Of a stretch of 64,000 bases of DNA, positions 26,498 to 34,063 are shown piece by piece. The translations under genes were made by a program, and so were the position numbers. The DNA comes from Aureimonas fodinaquatilis (lineage in GTDB: Bacteria; Pseudomonadota; Alphaproteobacteria; Rhizobiales; Rhizobiaceae), in contig NZ_VTWH01000004.1 of the NCBI RefSeq assembly GCF_008369445.1, positions 186,001 to 250,000 of the forward strand, read 5' to 3'. A model generated the notes under the pieces. The model searched no databases and had not been told where the DNA came from. It saw only the letters and a list, made by a program, of their open reading frames with translations. Every line of letters begins with the position of its first letter. The stretch's first letter is position 1.

Positions 26498-27763
26498 TTA
26501 AAGGTCGTTCAACCGCTGGGTCACCACGGTGTCCAGTTCGGTGAAAATTTCCTTGGTGCGGGCAGGCTCCTGAAGTGCGCGCTGCATGGCTTCCACAACA
26601 TCGCGTGAGGCAATCTGCTCCCATGCCGGCGTAGACAGCGGAATGGTCAGCGCGGTCTGGCCCATCTCCAGAAATGACTGGATAATCGGGTCATCAGCAA
26701 CTTCCGGCATATCCAGCAAATCATTGCGCAGCGGCATCCAGTTGGCCGCCGTTACCATCTGTACAGTCCATTCAGGTTCATTCATGAATTTGATGAAAGA
26801 CCAGGCTTCTTCGGGATGCTCGCAATTGCCGGAAATGCTCATTGCGGTAATGGTCGCAACGGTTCGCGCATCGGGGTCATTGGCCGGTGGTGCGGCAACA
26901 ATCATGTCTTTTGCCAGATCGGGATTGTCGCCCCGCACCTTCGCCAGCCCCCAATAGGCATTGCGCATGGTGGCAATGCGCTGCTGCGCAAACAGAATGG
27001 TCTGCTCGTTATAGTTCAGCGTCGCCGGGGCTGGAGCCGCATAACCATCTGTAAACAGGGAAATGTACTTCTCAATGGCCTCCAGAGATTTTGGATCGCT
27101 GGCAAAAGTCGCCTCTGTCAGGTCTTCGTTGAAAGCGCGTCCGCCATTGGAGTAAATCCACGACAGCAGAACGCGCGTTGTCGTGTCTGTCGGACCGGCC
27201 AGCACGGTGGTGGCCCATTGGTCATTTTTGGTCAACGCCTTGGCCCAGACGAAATATTCATCCCATGTCGTTGGAATATTTTCCGGGTCGAGCCCCGCGG
27301 CCTCAACCAATGCTCGGTTGTAAACCTCACCGTAGATACCGGCATAGAAGGGCAGACCGTAGAGCTCACCTTCAAAGCGCAAACCTTCAATGGCGCTCTG
27401 CGACCAGACATTGCGATAGTCTTCGCTTTCCGCGTCCCACATCTCGTCAAGTGGCATCAGATAGCCATTGAAGGCGGCGGTTGGCACTGGCACGGATACG
27501 ACGCAGGGAGCCTGGCGCGCTTGTGCGGCGGTGACAAACTTTGTCCAGTTGTCCGCCCGCGGAACCAGAATTGGCTCAATCCTGATACCGGGATTGGCAG
27601 CTTCGAAAGCAGCCACCATCTGACGCCAGATTGGCTCATATTGTGCCTCACCCAAGGCCGTGGCCTGCCATTGCAGCACAACATCCTGCGCATTGGCACT
27701 GGCGGGAATCGCCAGCAGCGCGCCTGCGGCCAGCAACGCCTTAATGGATTTCAGCTTGGACAT
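26498..27763 (-). CDS. Extracellular solute-binding protein, family 1 (sugar ABC transporter)
   Basis: A 421-residue periplasmic protein with a signal peptide (KALLAAGALLAIPASANAQ). The family 1 pattern is visible: QWQATALGEAQYEPIWRQMVAAFEAANPGIRIEPI at the N-terminus, GLPFYAGIYGEVYNRALVEAAGL in the hinge, and PEEAWSFIKFMNEPEWTVQM near the C-terminus. It starts 36 bp after the dehydratase gene and precedes the two permeases, so this is a complete CUT1 importer. The ligand is unknown; a sugar acid is suggested by the enzyme next to it. Confidence 0.92.
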   Translation of the reverse strand: MSKLKSIKALLAAGALLAIPASANAQDVVLQWQATALGEAQYEPIWRQMVAAFEAANPGIRIEPILVPRADNWTKFVTAAQARQAPCVVSVPVPTAAFNGYLMPLDEMWDAESEDYRNVWSQSAIEGLRFEGELYGLPFYAGIYGEVYNRALVEAAGLDPENIPTTWDEYFVWAKALTKNDQWATTVLAGPTDTTTRVLLSWIYSNGGRAFNEDLTEATFASDPKSLEAIEKYISLFTDGYAAPAPATLNYNEQTILFAQQRIATMRNAYWGLAKVRGDNPDLAKDMIVAAPPANDPDARTVATITAMSISGNCEHPEEAWSFIKFMNEPEWTVQMVTAANWMPLRNDLLDMPEVADDPIIQSFLEMGQTALTIPLSTPAWEQIASRDVVEAMQRALQEPARTKEIFTELDTVVTQRLNDL

Positions 27764-27799
27764 GCGTTTTCCTCCCGTTCATGAGGCATCTGTCGCGCC

Positions 27800-28942
27800 T
27801 CAGTAGAAAAGTGATCCTGTTCGCTCTTTCCGCGGCTGGTCGCCTTCGGTGTAATCGGCAAGCGCTTCCAGATTTGGCTCCAACCCCAACCCCACACCGT
27901 CCGGCAGCGTGAAAATGCCGTCTGCAAGCGGCGATGGCACACTGCTGGCCTGATTGCGCAGCACGCGGTCCGGCTCGATCTGCTCCAGAATAAGAAAATT
28001 CGGAATCGAGGCGGCAAGTTGAATGGACGCCGCGGTGCAAAGCGGCCCGCCAGGATTGTGGGGTGCAACGCTGACCTGATAGGTTTCGGCCAGCGCAGCA
28101 ATCCGCCGAAGCTCGGTAAATCCGCCGCCATGCATCAGATCAGGTTGCACTATCCGGCAACCGCCCAGTTCCAGCAACTCGCGGAACTCGTAGCGCGAAA
28201 GCAAGCGTTCACCCACCGCAACGGGTATGTCGGTTGACTGCTGAAGCTGAGCAATGGCCTTGGCATTTTCGAAAGGAAACGGCTCTTCGATCCAGCCGGG
28301 GCGATGCGGGCGCAGCGCTTCCAGCATGGCAGGGGCTGAGCGCGGAGAGAGAAGTTCGGCGCATTCGATGAAGATTTCCGCATCCTGACCGGCACCCTCA
28401 CGCGCTGCGGCCATCAGTTCACCCACCCGCGAAACTGAGCCGACCGGATCGTTGCGCAACAGATCGTGCTGAAACGGGCACCATTTGAAGGCCGAAAATC
28501 CGCGCCGGCGAATTTCACGCGCGCCGTCGAATGCCTGTTGCGGCGTTTCAATGCCCTGTAGCCAATGGCTGGCATAAGCGCGCATGGAGGTGCGATGTGG
28601 CCCGCCGAAAAGCCGATGCAGCGGCACACCCAACCGCCGGGCCTCCATGTCCCACAGTGCAATATCGATGCCGCTCAGCGCGCTCATATAAACCGCGCCA
28701 CCGCGCCAGCGCCATGCATTGTAGAGGCGGTGCCAGTGACGCTCCGCGCCCGTCGCCTCCTGCCCTACAAGGTGGGTCGCGTAATCGTCAATCGCTGCCA
28801 GAACCGGACGAATAGGCCCATGAAGCGAGGCTTCACCCCAGCCATAGCAACCGTCGCTCGCTTCGATCCGCACAAATACCCAGTTCACCCAACCGATGCA
28901 AAACCGGAAACTTTCAATACGGGTGATGGTCGGTGTGCTCAT
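27800..28942 (-). CDS. Mandelate racemase/muconate-lactonizing (enolase superfamily) enzyme, probable sugar-acid dehydratase
   Basis: A 380-residue enzyme with the alpha/beta capping domain (about 1-120) and a TIM barrel. Candidate catalytic and metal-binding residues are Lys153 in FKWCPF, Glu193 in FIECAE, Glu219 or Glu220 in WIEEPF, Glu245 in VAVGERL, and the general base His295 in APHNPGGPLCTAAS. The HNPGGP motif and barrel layout resemble galactonate and related acid-sugar dehydratases. It heads the importer operon and faces the divergent LacI gene across the operator. It probably dehydrates the imported aldonic or uronic acid derivative. The precise substrate cannot be read from sequence. 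Confidence 0.87.
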   Translation of the reverse strand: MSTPTITRIESFRFCIGWVNWVFVRIEASDGCYGWGEASLHGPIRPVLAAIDDYATHLVGQEATGAERHWHRLYNAWRWRGGAVYMSALSGIDIALWDMEARRLGVPLHRLFGGPHRTSMRAYASHWLQGIETPQQAFDGAREIRRRGFSAFKWCPFQHDLLRNDPVGSVSRVGELMAAAREGAGQDAEIFIECAELLSPRSAPAMLEALRPHRPGWIEEPFPFENAKAIAQLQQSTDIPVAVGERLLSRYEFRELLELGGCRIVQPDLMHGGGFTELRRIAALAETYQVSVAPHNPGGPLCTAASIQLAASIPNFLILEQIEPDRVLRNQASSVPSPLADGIFTLPDGVGLGLEPNLEALADYTEGDQPRKERTGSLFY

Positions 28943-28976
28943 GAACGAAAGCCCCGGGATCTACACTGTTGATAAT

Positions 28977-28994
28977 TATTGAAACGTTTCAATA
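28977..28994. promoter_or_regulatory. LacI-family operator, perfect 18-bp palindrome
   Basis: TATTGAAACGTTTCAATA is a perfect inverted repeat with the central CG step typical of LacI/GalR-family operators. It lies in the 114-bp region between the divergent dehydratase operon and the LacI-type regulator, 35 bp upstream of the dehydratase start. It probably controls the dehydratase operon and possibly the regulator itself. Confidence 0.85.
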
Positions 28995-29056
28995 CACAGT
29001 TGGCACAATCTTCGCAAGGGGGTATTGAACGGTAGCGTCAGATGTTTGGGATCGGC

Positions 29057-30082
29057 ATGACACAGGCAGGAAAGAATGGACGTGCGACGATTCTGGACGT
29101 GGCCCGCGAGGCTAACGTCTCCGTCGGCTCGGTATCGAACGTTCTGAACGGCACGCGCCCTGTCAGCCGCAAGCTGCGTGAGCAGGTGCTTGCAGCGGCG
29201 ACGCGCCTCAACTTCAGCATCAACACAGTTGCCGCAACATTGCGCCGCCGCCGCTCAGGCGTGATCGGCTTTTGCACCACATATGCAACAACGGTCTATC
29301 TGCGCGAGCTTGCGGATGAGCTGGACAAAATGGCGACCGACAATGGCTATGACCTGATCCAGGTGTTCACCCGGCAAGATCCGGAGCTGGAACTTCGGCG
29401 CGTGCGCAGCCTCATTGCCCGACAGGTGGATGGGCTCATTCTGCTTCCAAGTTTGCAGCCTGCGGCGGCGCTGGAGGCCGTGCGAGAGGCTGGCACGCCC
29501 TTGGTCATTGTTGACCGGCGGGTGGACCCCCGCTTTGATACGATCACGGTGGCAAATCATGCAGCAATGGGTCTGGTGGTCAAGCGGCTGCGTGCGCTTG
29601 GCCATCGCCGACTTTTGTTCATACCGCAGAACCGGTGGGTCATGACGACACAAGAGCGCATCAAAGCATTGGAAGATGCCGCGGCAACCTGCGCCGAATT
29701 CAGCTTTGAAATTCTGGAGCGGGGTCAGGAAAAACCACACTTCGTCGAAGCGTTGCGCATGACGCTTGCGAAAGACATGGCGCCAACGGCCATCGTCACG
29801 GGCAACAGCAGCGTGGCACTTTGGACAGTTGAGGCGCTGCAGCAGCTTGGAAGGCGCTGGCCAGATGATGTGTCGCTGGTCACCTTTGACGAGCCAGAAT
29901 GGACATCGCTGCTTTCCCCACCCGTTGCGTCCATCGCGGCACCGACAAGAGCTATGGCAGAGCGGGTTTGGCAGGCACTTGTCGACCGGTTGGCCGAGGC
30001 GGATCGCGCACCGGTTGATGAACGAATGATGGCGACTCTGGATATGCGCGGTTCGATTGGCCCGGCACCGCCGAACAATTAA
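29057..30082 (+). CDS. LacI-family transcriptional regulator
   Basis: About 341 residues. I prefer the ATG at 29057, preceded by GGGATCGGC; an in-frame ATG 15 bp upstream is also possible. The helix-turn-helix is ATILDVAREANVSVGSVSNV, followed by the hinge helix region (VLAAATRLNFSINTVAATLRRRRSGVIGF). A periplasmic-binding-protein-like sugar domain follows (VDGLILLPS, VIVDRRVD, then LVTFDEPEWTSLLSPPVASIA). It is divergent from the dehydratase/transporter operon and presumably represses it through the palindrome at 28977 until the substrate or a derivative binds. Confidence 0.93.
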   Translation: MTQAGKNGRATILDVAREANVSVGSVSNVLNGTRPVSRKLREQVLAAATRLNFSINTVAATLRRRRSGVIGFCTTYATTVYLRELADELDKMATDNGYDLIQVFTRQDPELELRRVRSLIARQVDGLILLPSLQPAAALEAVREAGTPLVIVDRRVDPRFDTITVANHAAMGLVVKRLRALGHRRLLFIPQNRWVMTTQERIKALEDAAATCAEFSFEILERGQEKPHFVEALRMTLAKDMAPTAIVTGNSSVALWTVEALQQLGRRWPDDVSLVTFDEPEWTSLLSPPVASIAAPTRAMAERVWQALVDRLAEADRAPVDERMMATLDMRGSIGPAPPNN

Positions 30083-30140
30083 TCGCAGGCATTAATTCTG
30101 GTCCAACGTCAGCTATCCGATTCATTGAAAGGTTCAGTCC

Positions 30141-30695
30141 ATGGGAATCATGTTGGCTTTCCTGCCATTTCTTGTTTTTGCAATGACAGACCGTTTCATC
30201 GGCACTACGGAAGGTCTTGTGGCAGGCACTGCTGTTTCGGCTTTTCTGGTAACGAGAGATGTTCTGGCACCGGGCAAAAGCATCAAGATTCTGGAGGGCG
30301 GCACGCTGCTGCTCTTTGCGGCCCTGACGGGCTATATCATGTTCACCGGACAAGCGATTTCAGTCATCGGTGCGCGCCTGATTGTTGACCTCGGGCTTCT
30401 GGCCATCATTCTGTTTTCGCTGGTGATCGGCAGACCCTTCACGCTGGAATATGCGAAGGAAAATGTCTCGCCAGAAATAAGCCAGACTGCCAAATTCCGT
30501 AAAACCAATATTGTCATCACATCGGCATGGGCACTGGCATTTCTGGTGATGGTCTGCGCTGAACTGGTTCTGCTCTATGCACCGGACATTCCGCATCATT
30601 TTGGCATAATCGCCATTGTGGTTGCGCTGGTTGGGGCAGTCAAATTCACCAAATGGTACCCAACTCAGGTTGCCGGCAAACTGCGCTCAGTTTGA
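30141..30695 (+). CDS. Small integral membrane protein of unknown function
   Basis: A 184-residue protein with GAAAGG before the ATG and about six hydrophobic segments (starting LAFLPFLVFAM, then LLLFAALTGYIMFTG, LIVDLGLLAIILFSLVIG, WALAFLVMVCAELVLLY and FGIIAIVVALVGAV). A short conserved-looking loop, RPFTLEYAKENV, sits between the third and fourth segments. I recognise no enzymatic motif. It starts 58 bp after the LacI gene on the same strand, so it could be co-transcribed, but nothing links it functionally to the transporter operon. Confidence 0.7.
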   Translation: MGIMLAFLPFLVFAMTDRFIGTTEGLVAGTAVSAFLVTRDVLAPGKSIKILEGGTLLLFAALTGYIMFTGQAISVIGARLIVDLGLLAIILFSLVIGRPFTLEYAKENVSPEISQTAKFRKTNIVITSAWALAFLVMVCAELVLLYAPDIPHHFGIIAIVVALVGAVKFTKWYPTQVAGKLRSV

Positions 30696-30754
30696 CCTGC
30701 AGAGCCTCGAACCCTTGGCAAAGATGCGGGGCATGGCGCGTAAACCCTCCATTT

Positions 30755-31522
30755 CTAAGCGATGCGACGTTCATCATTGCGCAGGGTCAGAACGTCGAAG
30801 CCTATGCTGGTCACGGCAATTGTATGCTCAAACTGGGCAGATAGCTTTCCATCGGTGGTCACGATTGTCCATCCATCATCAGCGGTGGCGACTCGCCGGG
30901 TGCCTTGGTTCAGCATCGGCTCAACGGTAAAAACCATTCCTTCGCGCAGACACAGACCGGTGCCGGGGCGACCGAAATTCAAGATTTGCGGTTCCTCATG
31001 CATGTCGCGCCCAATGCCGTGCCCGCAATATTCCCTGACCACGGAATAGCCGTTCCTTTTGGCATGACGTTCGATCGCATGGCCTATATCGCCCACATGC
31101 GCACCGGGTCTGACCTGCGAAATTCCCTTCCACATCGCTTCCTGCGCGGTCCGCACAAGGCGCTTTGCCGCGGGCGAAACATTGCCAACCACATATGTCT
31201 TGCTTGAATCCGCCAGCAGCCCGTTCTTTTCCAGCATGATGTCGAGGTTGATGATATCCCCGTCACAAATGATCACATCAGGATCCGGCACGCCGTGGCA
31301 GACGACATGGTTGATTGAGCAGTTCAGGACATATTTGAAGCCATACTGCCCTTTGCTGGCCGGACGCGCGCCGAGATCAACGCAGATGTAGCGTTCCACC
31401 AGATCGTTGACCGCCAGGGTCGACATGCCGATGAGGTTCTGTTCGTCCAGCATTTCGAATACGGACGCCAGCAACCGGCCTGAAACGCGCATGAGCCCCA
31501 GCTCATCGGGTGTTTTCACCAT
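30755..31522 (-). CDS. map: Type I methionine aminopeptidase
   Basis: A 255-residue M24A enzyme that removes N-terminal methionine from new proteins. All five metal ligands are visible: the Asp in IINLDIMLE, the Asp in LLADSSKTY, the His in CGHGIGRDMHEEPQ, the Glu in VFTVEPML and the Glu in AQFEHTIAV. HVVCHGVPDP is the substrate-pocket motif. It follows the ParD-like gene with a single base between stop and start. A housekeeping map gene elsewhere in the chromosome cannot be checked here; the tight pairing suggests that this may be a second, specialised copy. Confidence 0.93.
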   Translation of the reverse strand: MVKTPDELGLMRVSGRLLASVFEMLDEQNLIGMSTLAVNDLVERYICVDLGARPASKGQYGFKYVLNCSINHVVCHGVPDPDVIICDGDIINLDIMLEKNGLLADSSKTYVVGNVSPAAKRLVRTAQEAMWKGISQVRPGAHVGDIGHAIERHAKRNGYSVVREYCGHGIGRDMHEEPQILNFGRPGTGLCLREGMVFTVEPMLNQGTRRVATADDGWTIVTTDGKLSAQFEHTIAVTSIGFDVLTLRNDERRIA

Positions 31523-31523
31523 G

Positions 31524-31730
31524 TCAGGCTGCCGTTTGCACCGGAATATGAACCTGGGCTGCCTCGTATTGTTTCTTCACAATTTCATTGAAAGACGAGG
31601 TTGGATTGGCTTCGGCCAGCATGCCGATTTTCATCCAGAATTCCGCCTGCGCATTGATCGACCGACACATGACGGTACTAGCTTGGCGGACAGCCTCGTG
31701 CAGGTCTTCATCAATTTTCACAATTCCCAC
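31524..31730 (-). CDS. ParD-like protein (putative antitoxin-type DNA-binding fold)
   Basis: About 68 residues. I place the start at a GTG at 31730, because GGAG lies 6 nt upstream and the protein then begins with the family-typical GIVKIDEDLHEAVRQAS. The following SINAQAEFWMKIGMLAE and SFNEIVKKQYE match the ParD-like family (Pfam PF11903 as I recall). An in-frame ATG 57 bp further upstream would add an unconserved stretch. The fold is probably ribbon-helix-helix. No ParE toxin is present; the partner is the methionine aminopeptidase gene 1 bp downstream. A regulatory role over that gene is plausible but unproven. Confidence 0.78.
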   Translation of the reverse strand: MGIVKIDEDLHEAVRQASTVMCRSINAQAEFWMKIGMLAEANPTSSFNEIVKKQYEAAQVHIPVQTAA

Positions 31731-31982
31731 AGCAGTCTCCTTTGATATACGAAACATATGCGTTCCATATACGATCGTGTCAATCATCCTGCGCCGTGTT
31801 TATGAAATTGACCGGGCACATATCGTTTTGCTAATCAAAGTCAGAGCCAGTGCAGCCTGCCGCTCGCGTTCTTTCAAGAATCGGTGAATGCACTATTCAA
31901 AGCGTGATCTCTGATCCAACCGGCGGACTGTCGGCAATGCGAGCACCCGCACATTCATATTCCGCGGTGATAGGTAAGAGGC

Positions 31983-32702
31983 ATGTACAACTATATGGAC
32001 GCAAAGATTCTCGCTAAAAATCTGCGAAAGGCGCTCGGCAGCAGAGGTGTGGAGCAGTCGCACGGTGACTGCCTGGAGTTGGTGGCACGGCAATTTGGAA
32101 TGAAAAGCTGGAATCAACTTTCAGCGCGGATTTCTGCCAGCGGGCAGCCCGTGCCGCAAACGAAGCAGAATTTACCTCGCGACTGGCATTGCACGCGGCA
32201 GACGGATCTCTCGCATTACAGAATCGGGATCGACAACCAGTCGCCCGGCGTGGTGCAGATCGCGTGCCGTCTGGGACGGGGCGACAGCGCAACTCTGCCA
32301 TCAGACAGCTATGGCAGCCTCATGCAAAGCATTCTGGCCGCGCCTTATCATGGCAGGAAACTGAAGCTGCGAGCATTGATCGAAACGAGCAACGCCGACG
32401 GCGCTGCCATTTGGATGAGAGTGGACCATTCACCTGGGCAGGTATTGAGCTTTGACAACATGATGTCCGGCCCAAGGCAGCGAGCTCTTCAGGGAAGCCA
32501 CGGGTGGACAGAGTGCGTTGTGGTTCTCGCCATTCCAACCACCGCAAAAAGCATCCACTATGGCGTTATTCTCAAGGGCTATGGTGAAATGCGAGTGAAA
32601 CATCTGCGTCTTGACGAAGCCTATCCTGACGCCGAGCTGACGGGTGAAAGGCAGAAAATTTTATCGCAGCCATCGAACCTTGATTTTCAGCCCGCTGCCT
32701 AG
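31983..32702 (+). CDS. Glyoxalase-related N-terminal domain fused to a ligand-binding-like beta domain
   Basis: About 239 residues; the start could also be the ATG 12 bp downstream. Residues about 6-50 match the small glyoxalase-superfamily-associated domain (AKNLRKALGSRGVEQSHGDC, then LELVARQFGMKSWNQLSARI). Residues about 75-230 form a beta-rich domain with motifs LKLRALIETSNADGAAIWMR, VDHSPGQVLSFDNMM and GWTECVVVLAIPTTAKSIHYG. I have seen this domain attached to regulators and sensor proteins, and it may bind a carbohydrate or small ligand. No signal peptide or membrane helix is seen. It is divergent from the ParD-like/map pair. Biochemical function unknown. Confidence 0.65.
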   Translation: MYNYMDAKILAKNLRKALGSRGVEQSHGDCLELVARQFGMKSWNQLSARISASGQPVPQTKQNLPRDWHCTRQTDLSHYRIGIDNQSPGVVQIACRLGRGDSATLPSDSYGSLMQSILAAPYHGRKLKLRALIETSNADGAAIWMRVDHSPGQVLSFDNMMSGPRQRALQGSHGWTECVVVLAIPTTAKSIHYGVILKGYGEMRVKHLRLDEAYPDAELTGERQKILSQPSNLDFQPAA

Positions 32703-32706
32703 TGTC

Positions 32707-32738
32707 TTTCCGTTGGAGCGTAACCGCTTCAACGGAAA
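32707..32738 (+). repeat. Dispersed palindromic repeat, copy D (first hairpin only)
   Basis: TTTCCGTTGGAGCG (32707-32720) pairs with CGCTTCAACGGAAA (32725-32738), 14 pairs with one wobble around loop TAAC. It corresponds to the first hairpin of the copy at 45.9 kb (CCGTTGAAAC/GTTTCAACGG). It starts 4 bp after the stop of the glyoxalase-like gene and may also act as its transcript end, though no U-tract follows. Confidence 0.6.
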
Positions 32739-32918
32739 ACCGCCCGAACCATTGGCGGAGAAGCTCCGGGTTTAAAGCGGCTCGAAGCTACTCAGATCAC
32801 AAGATGGTGGTGAGCCTGGCAGCAACGGGAGACCTTCGTTATTCTTGGCCTTTTCGCACCCGATCTCGGTTTGCGCCCTCTAGATCCTACCCATTGTGTG
32901 GACTGGATATGAGTTATT

Positions 32919-33521
32919 TTACACGCCCTCCTTGGGAGTGTTTGCGAAGAGATGCTTCGCTCGTCCCAGGTCTTGGGTCGTCAGATACACGGCATCAGCC
33001 AGCAATGGTGACGAGGGTGCTTTTTCATTCGGGTCAACGCTCCCATAGCGCAGTTTGCTGCCTCCTTGTAAGTGAAGTTTGCCGAGGTCAGATATGGCCA
33101 CCTCAACCCACTTGGCCGGATTGTTAAAACCAAGCTGATCGTGGATAGCCGGGTCGTAGGCTCGATCCTGCCTCAGCGCGTTAGCGGCGACTTCCGCATT
33201 GGCGAACAAGCGACCGCGTAGCAATTCAGCATATGCCTGACTTAGCATCGCGCTCAGGTCGTGCCCGTCTTTCGCAGATCGAGGAGGTTTGACATCGTTC
33301 AAATATGCGCATGCCTTGACCATGCATTCGAGCGCATGGGCCGATAGCTGAAGTGATGGCACCCAAAGGTATGAGTAGGCATCGTGCTCGACAGACGGAC
33401 GACTATCCGCAGGAGTGGTGTGCTGCCGGTGGATCTCTTTGTTCAAGACGCAAGCAGCATACCCATACTGTTTAGCGAGGTCGGTTAACTTCTGAAAACC
33501 CTCTTTGAAGCCGTTGCTCAT
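32919..33521 (-). CDS. HEPN-like protein of unknown function
   Basis: A 200-residue soluble, helix-rich protein. The segment LQLSAHALECMVKACAYLND followed by a conserved-looking GHDLSAMLSQAYAELL resembles HEPN-type helical bundles, which often carry a charged residue after a helix and a GHDL motif. A typical RxxxxH nuclease motif is not obvious. The base composition looks lower in GC than neighbouring genes, and the region near the tRNA looks accessory. Directly upstream lies the end of another reading frame without a start, so this was probably a second cistron. Function is unassigned; a link to defence or RNA cleavage is only a family-level possibility. Confidence 0.5.
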   Translation of the reverse strand: MSNGFKEGFQKLTDLAKQYGYAACVLNKEIHRQHTTPADSRPSVEHDAYSYLWVPSLQLSAHALECMVKACAYLNDVKPPRSAKDGHDLSAMLSQAYAELLRGRLFANAEVAANALRQDRAYDPAIHDQLGFNNPAKWVEVAISDLGKLHLQGGSKLRYGSVDPNEKAPSSPLLADAVYLTTQDLGRAKHLFANTPKEGV

Positions 33522-33523
33522 TC

Positions 33524-33661
33524 TTAGTCGTTACCCTCAAGGTCTGCAGGAATCGCCTGCTTGCATTCGCTGATCTTCAGGAACTCACCACGAGCGAAAT
33601 GGGCAACCGAGCAGGTTAAGACAGGAGCATCTACAGTTTGGATCGGAGCGCTGTACCAAAG
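33524..33661 (-). pseudogene. Possible 3' remnant of a gene upstream of the HEPN-like gene
   Basis: An open frame of 45 codons ends in TAA 2 nt before the HEPN-like start. It reads APIQTVDAPVLTCSVAHF, then ARGEFLKISECKQAIPADLE, which looks protein-like in composition. It has no ATG, GTG or TTG and is closed upstream by two TAG codons at 33662-33667. The simplest reading is the tail of a decayed first cistron. Chance open frame is possible. Confidence 0.3.
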
Positions 33662-33856
33662 CTACTAAGTCCATGATCGAAAAGTAGAATATTGTAGTCG
33701 ATCGCTCAATGCAATTGTTAGCACTGAAGCCCTTTCGGGCAACGCGGCACCCGAACGTTGGGCTATCCTATCCCGTACTTCCGCCGCCCCCAAAACCGTT
33801 ATGTTTAGCGCTCTTTTCGCACTTTAAGTCATTGATTTTAATGGAATAAAGGTGAG

Positions 33857-33932
33857 TGGTGGGCCTGGAGGGACTCGAACCCCCAACCAAGCGGTTATGA
33901 GCCGCCGGCTCTGACCATTGAGCTACAGGCCC
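33857..33932 (-). tRNA. tRNA-Ile2 (anticodon CAU, lysidine type)
   Basis: A 76-nt tRNA with CCA encoded. The acceptor stem is GGGCCTG/CAGGCCC, the D-arm contains TAGCTCAATGG, and the anticodon loop is CTCATAA with stem GGCGG/CCGCT. The T-arm carries GGTTCGAGTCC. The anticodon arm and the following CTTGGTT match tRNA-Ile2, whose C34 is changed to lysidine by TilS to read AUA, better than elongator or initiator tRNA-Met. Confidence 0.92.
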
Positions 33933-34063
33933 GCAACGCTCGTAACCCAAAGCCGCAAAGACCTCAAGCCAGCAAATCATAAATACTCTTGCATCTCTAA
34001 CCGGGTTTCGCCTCAATTGCCTGCCAAACCCAAATGCAGAGCAACCTACGGGGATACGTCACT

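Noticed and set aside
31522-31524. Classical ParDE toxin-antitoxin pair
   Set aside because: The gene beside the ParD-like protein is an intact methionine aminopeptidase, with no ParE toxin in the window.
33857-33932. Reading the CAU tRNA as elongator or initiator tRNA-Met
   Set aside because: The acceptor stem GGGCCTG and the anticodon arm GGCGG-CTCATAA-CCGCT followed by CTTGGTT fit tRNA-Ile2 better than the Met isoacceptors.
33768-34016. Short minus-strand open frame across the tRNA
   Set aside because: It reads through tRNA-Ile2; the apparent protein segment is the translated tRNA.
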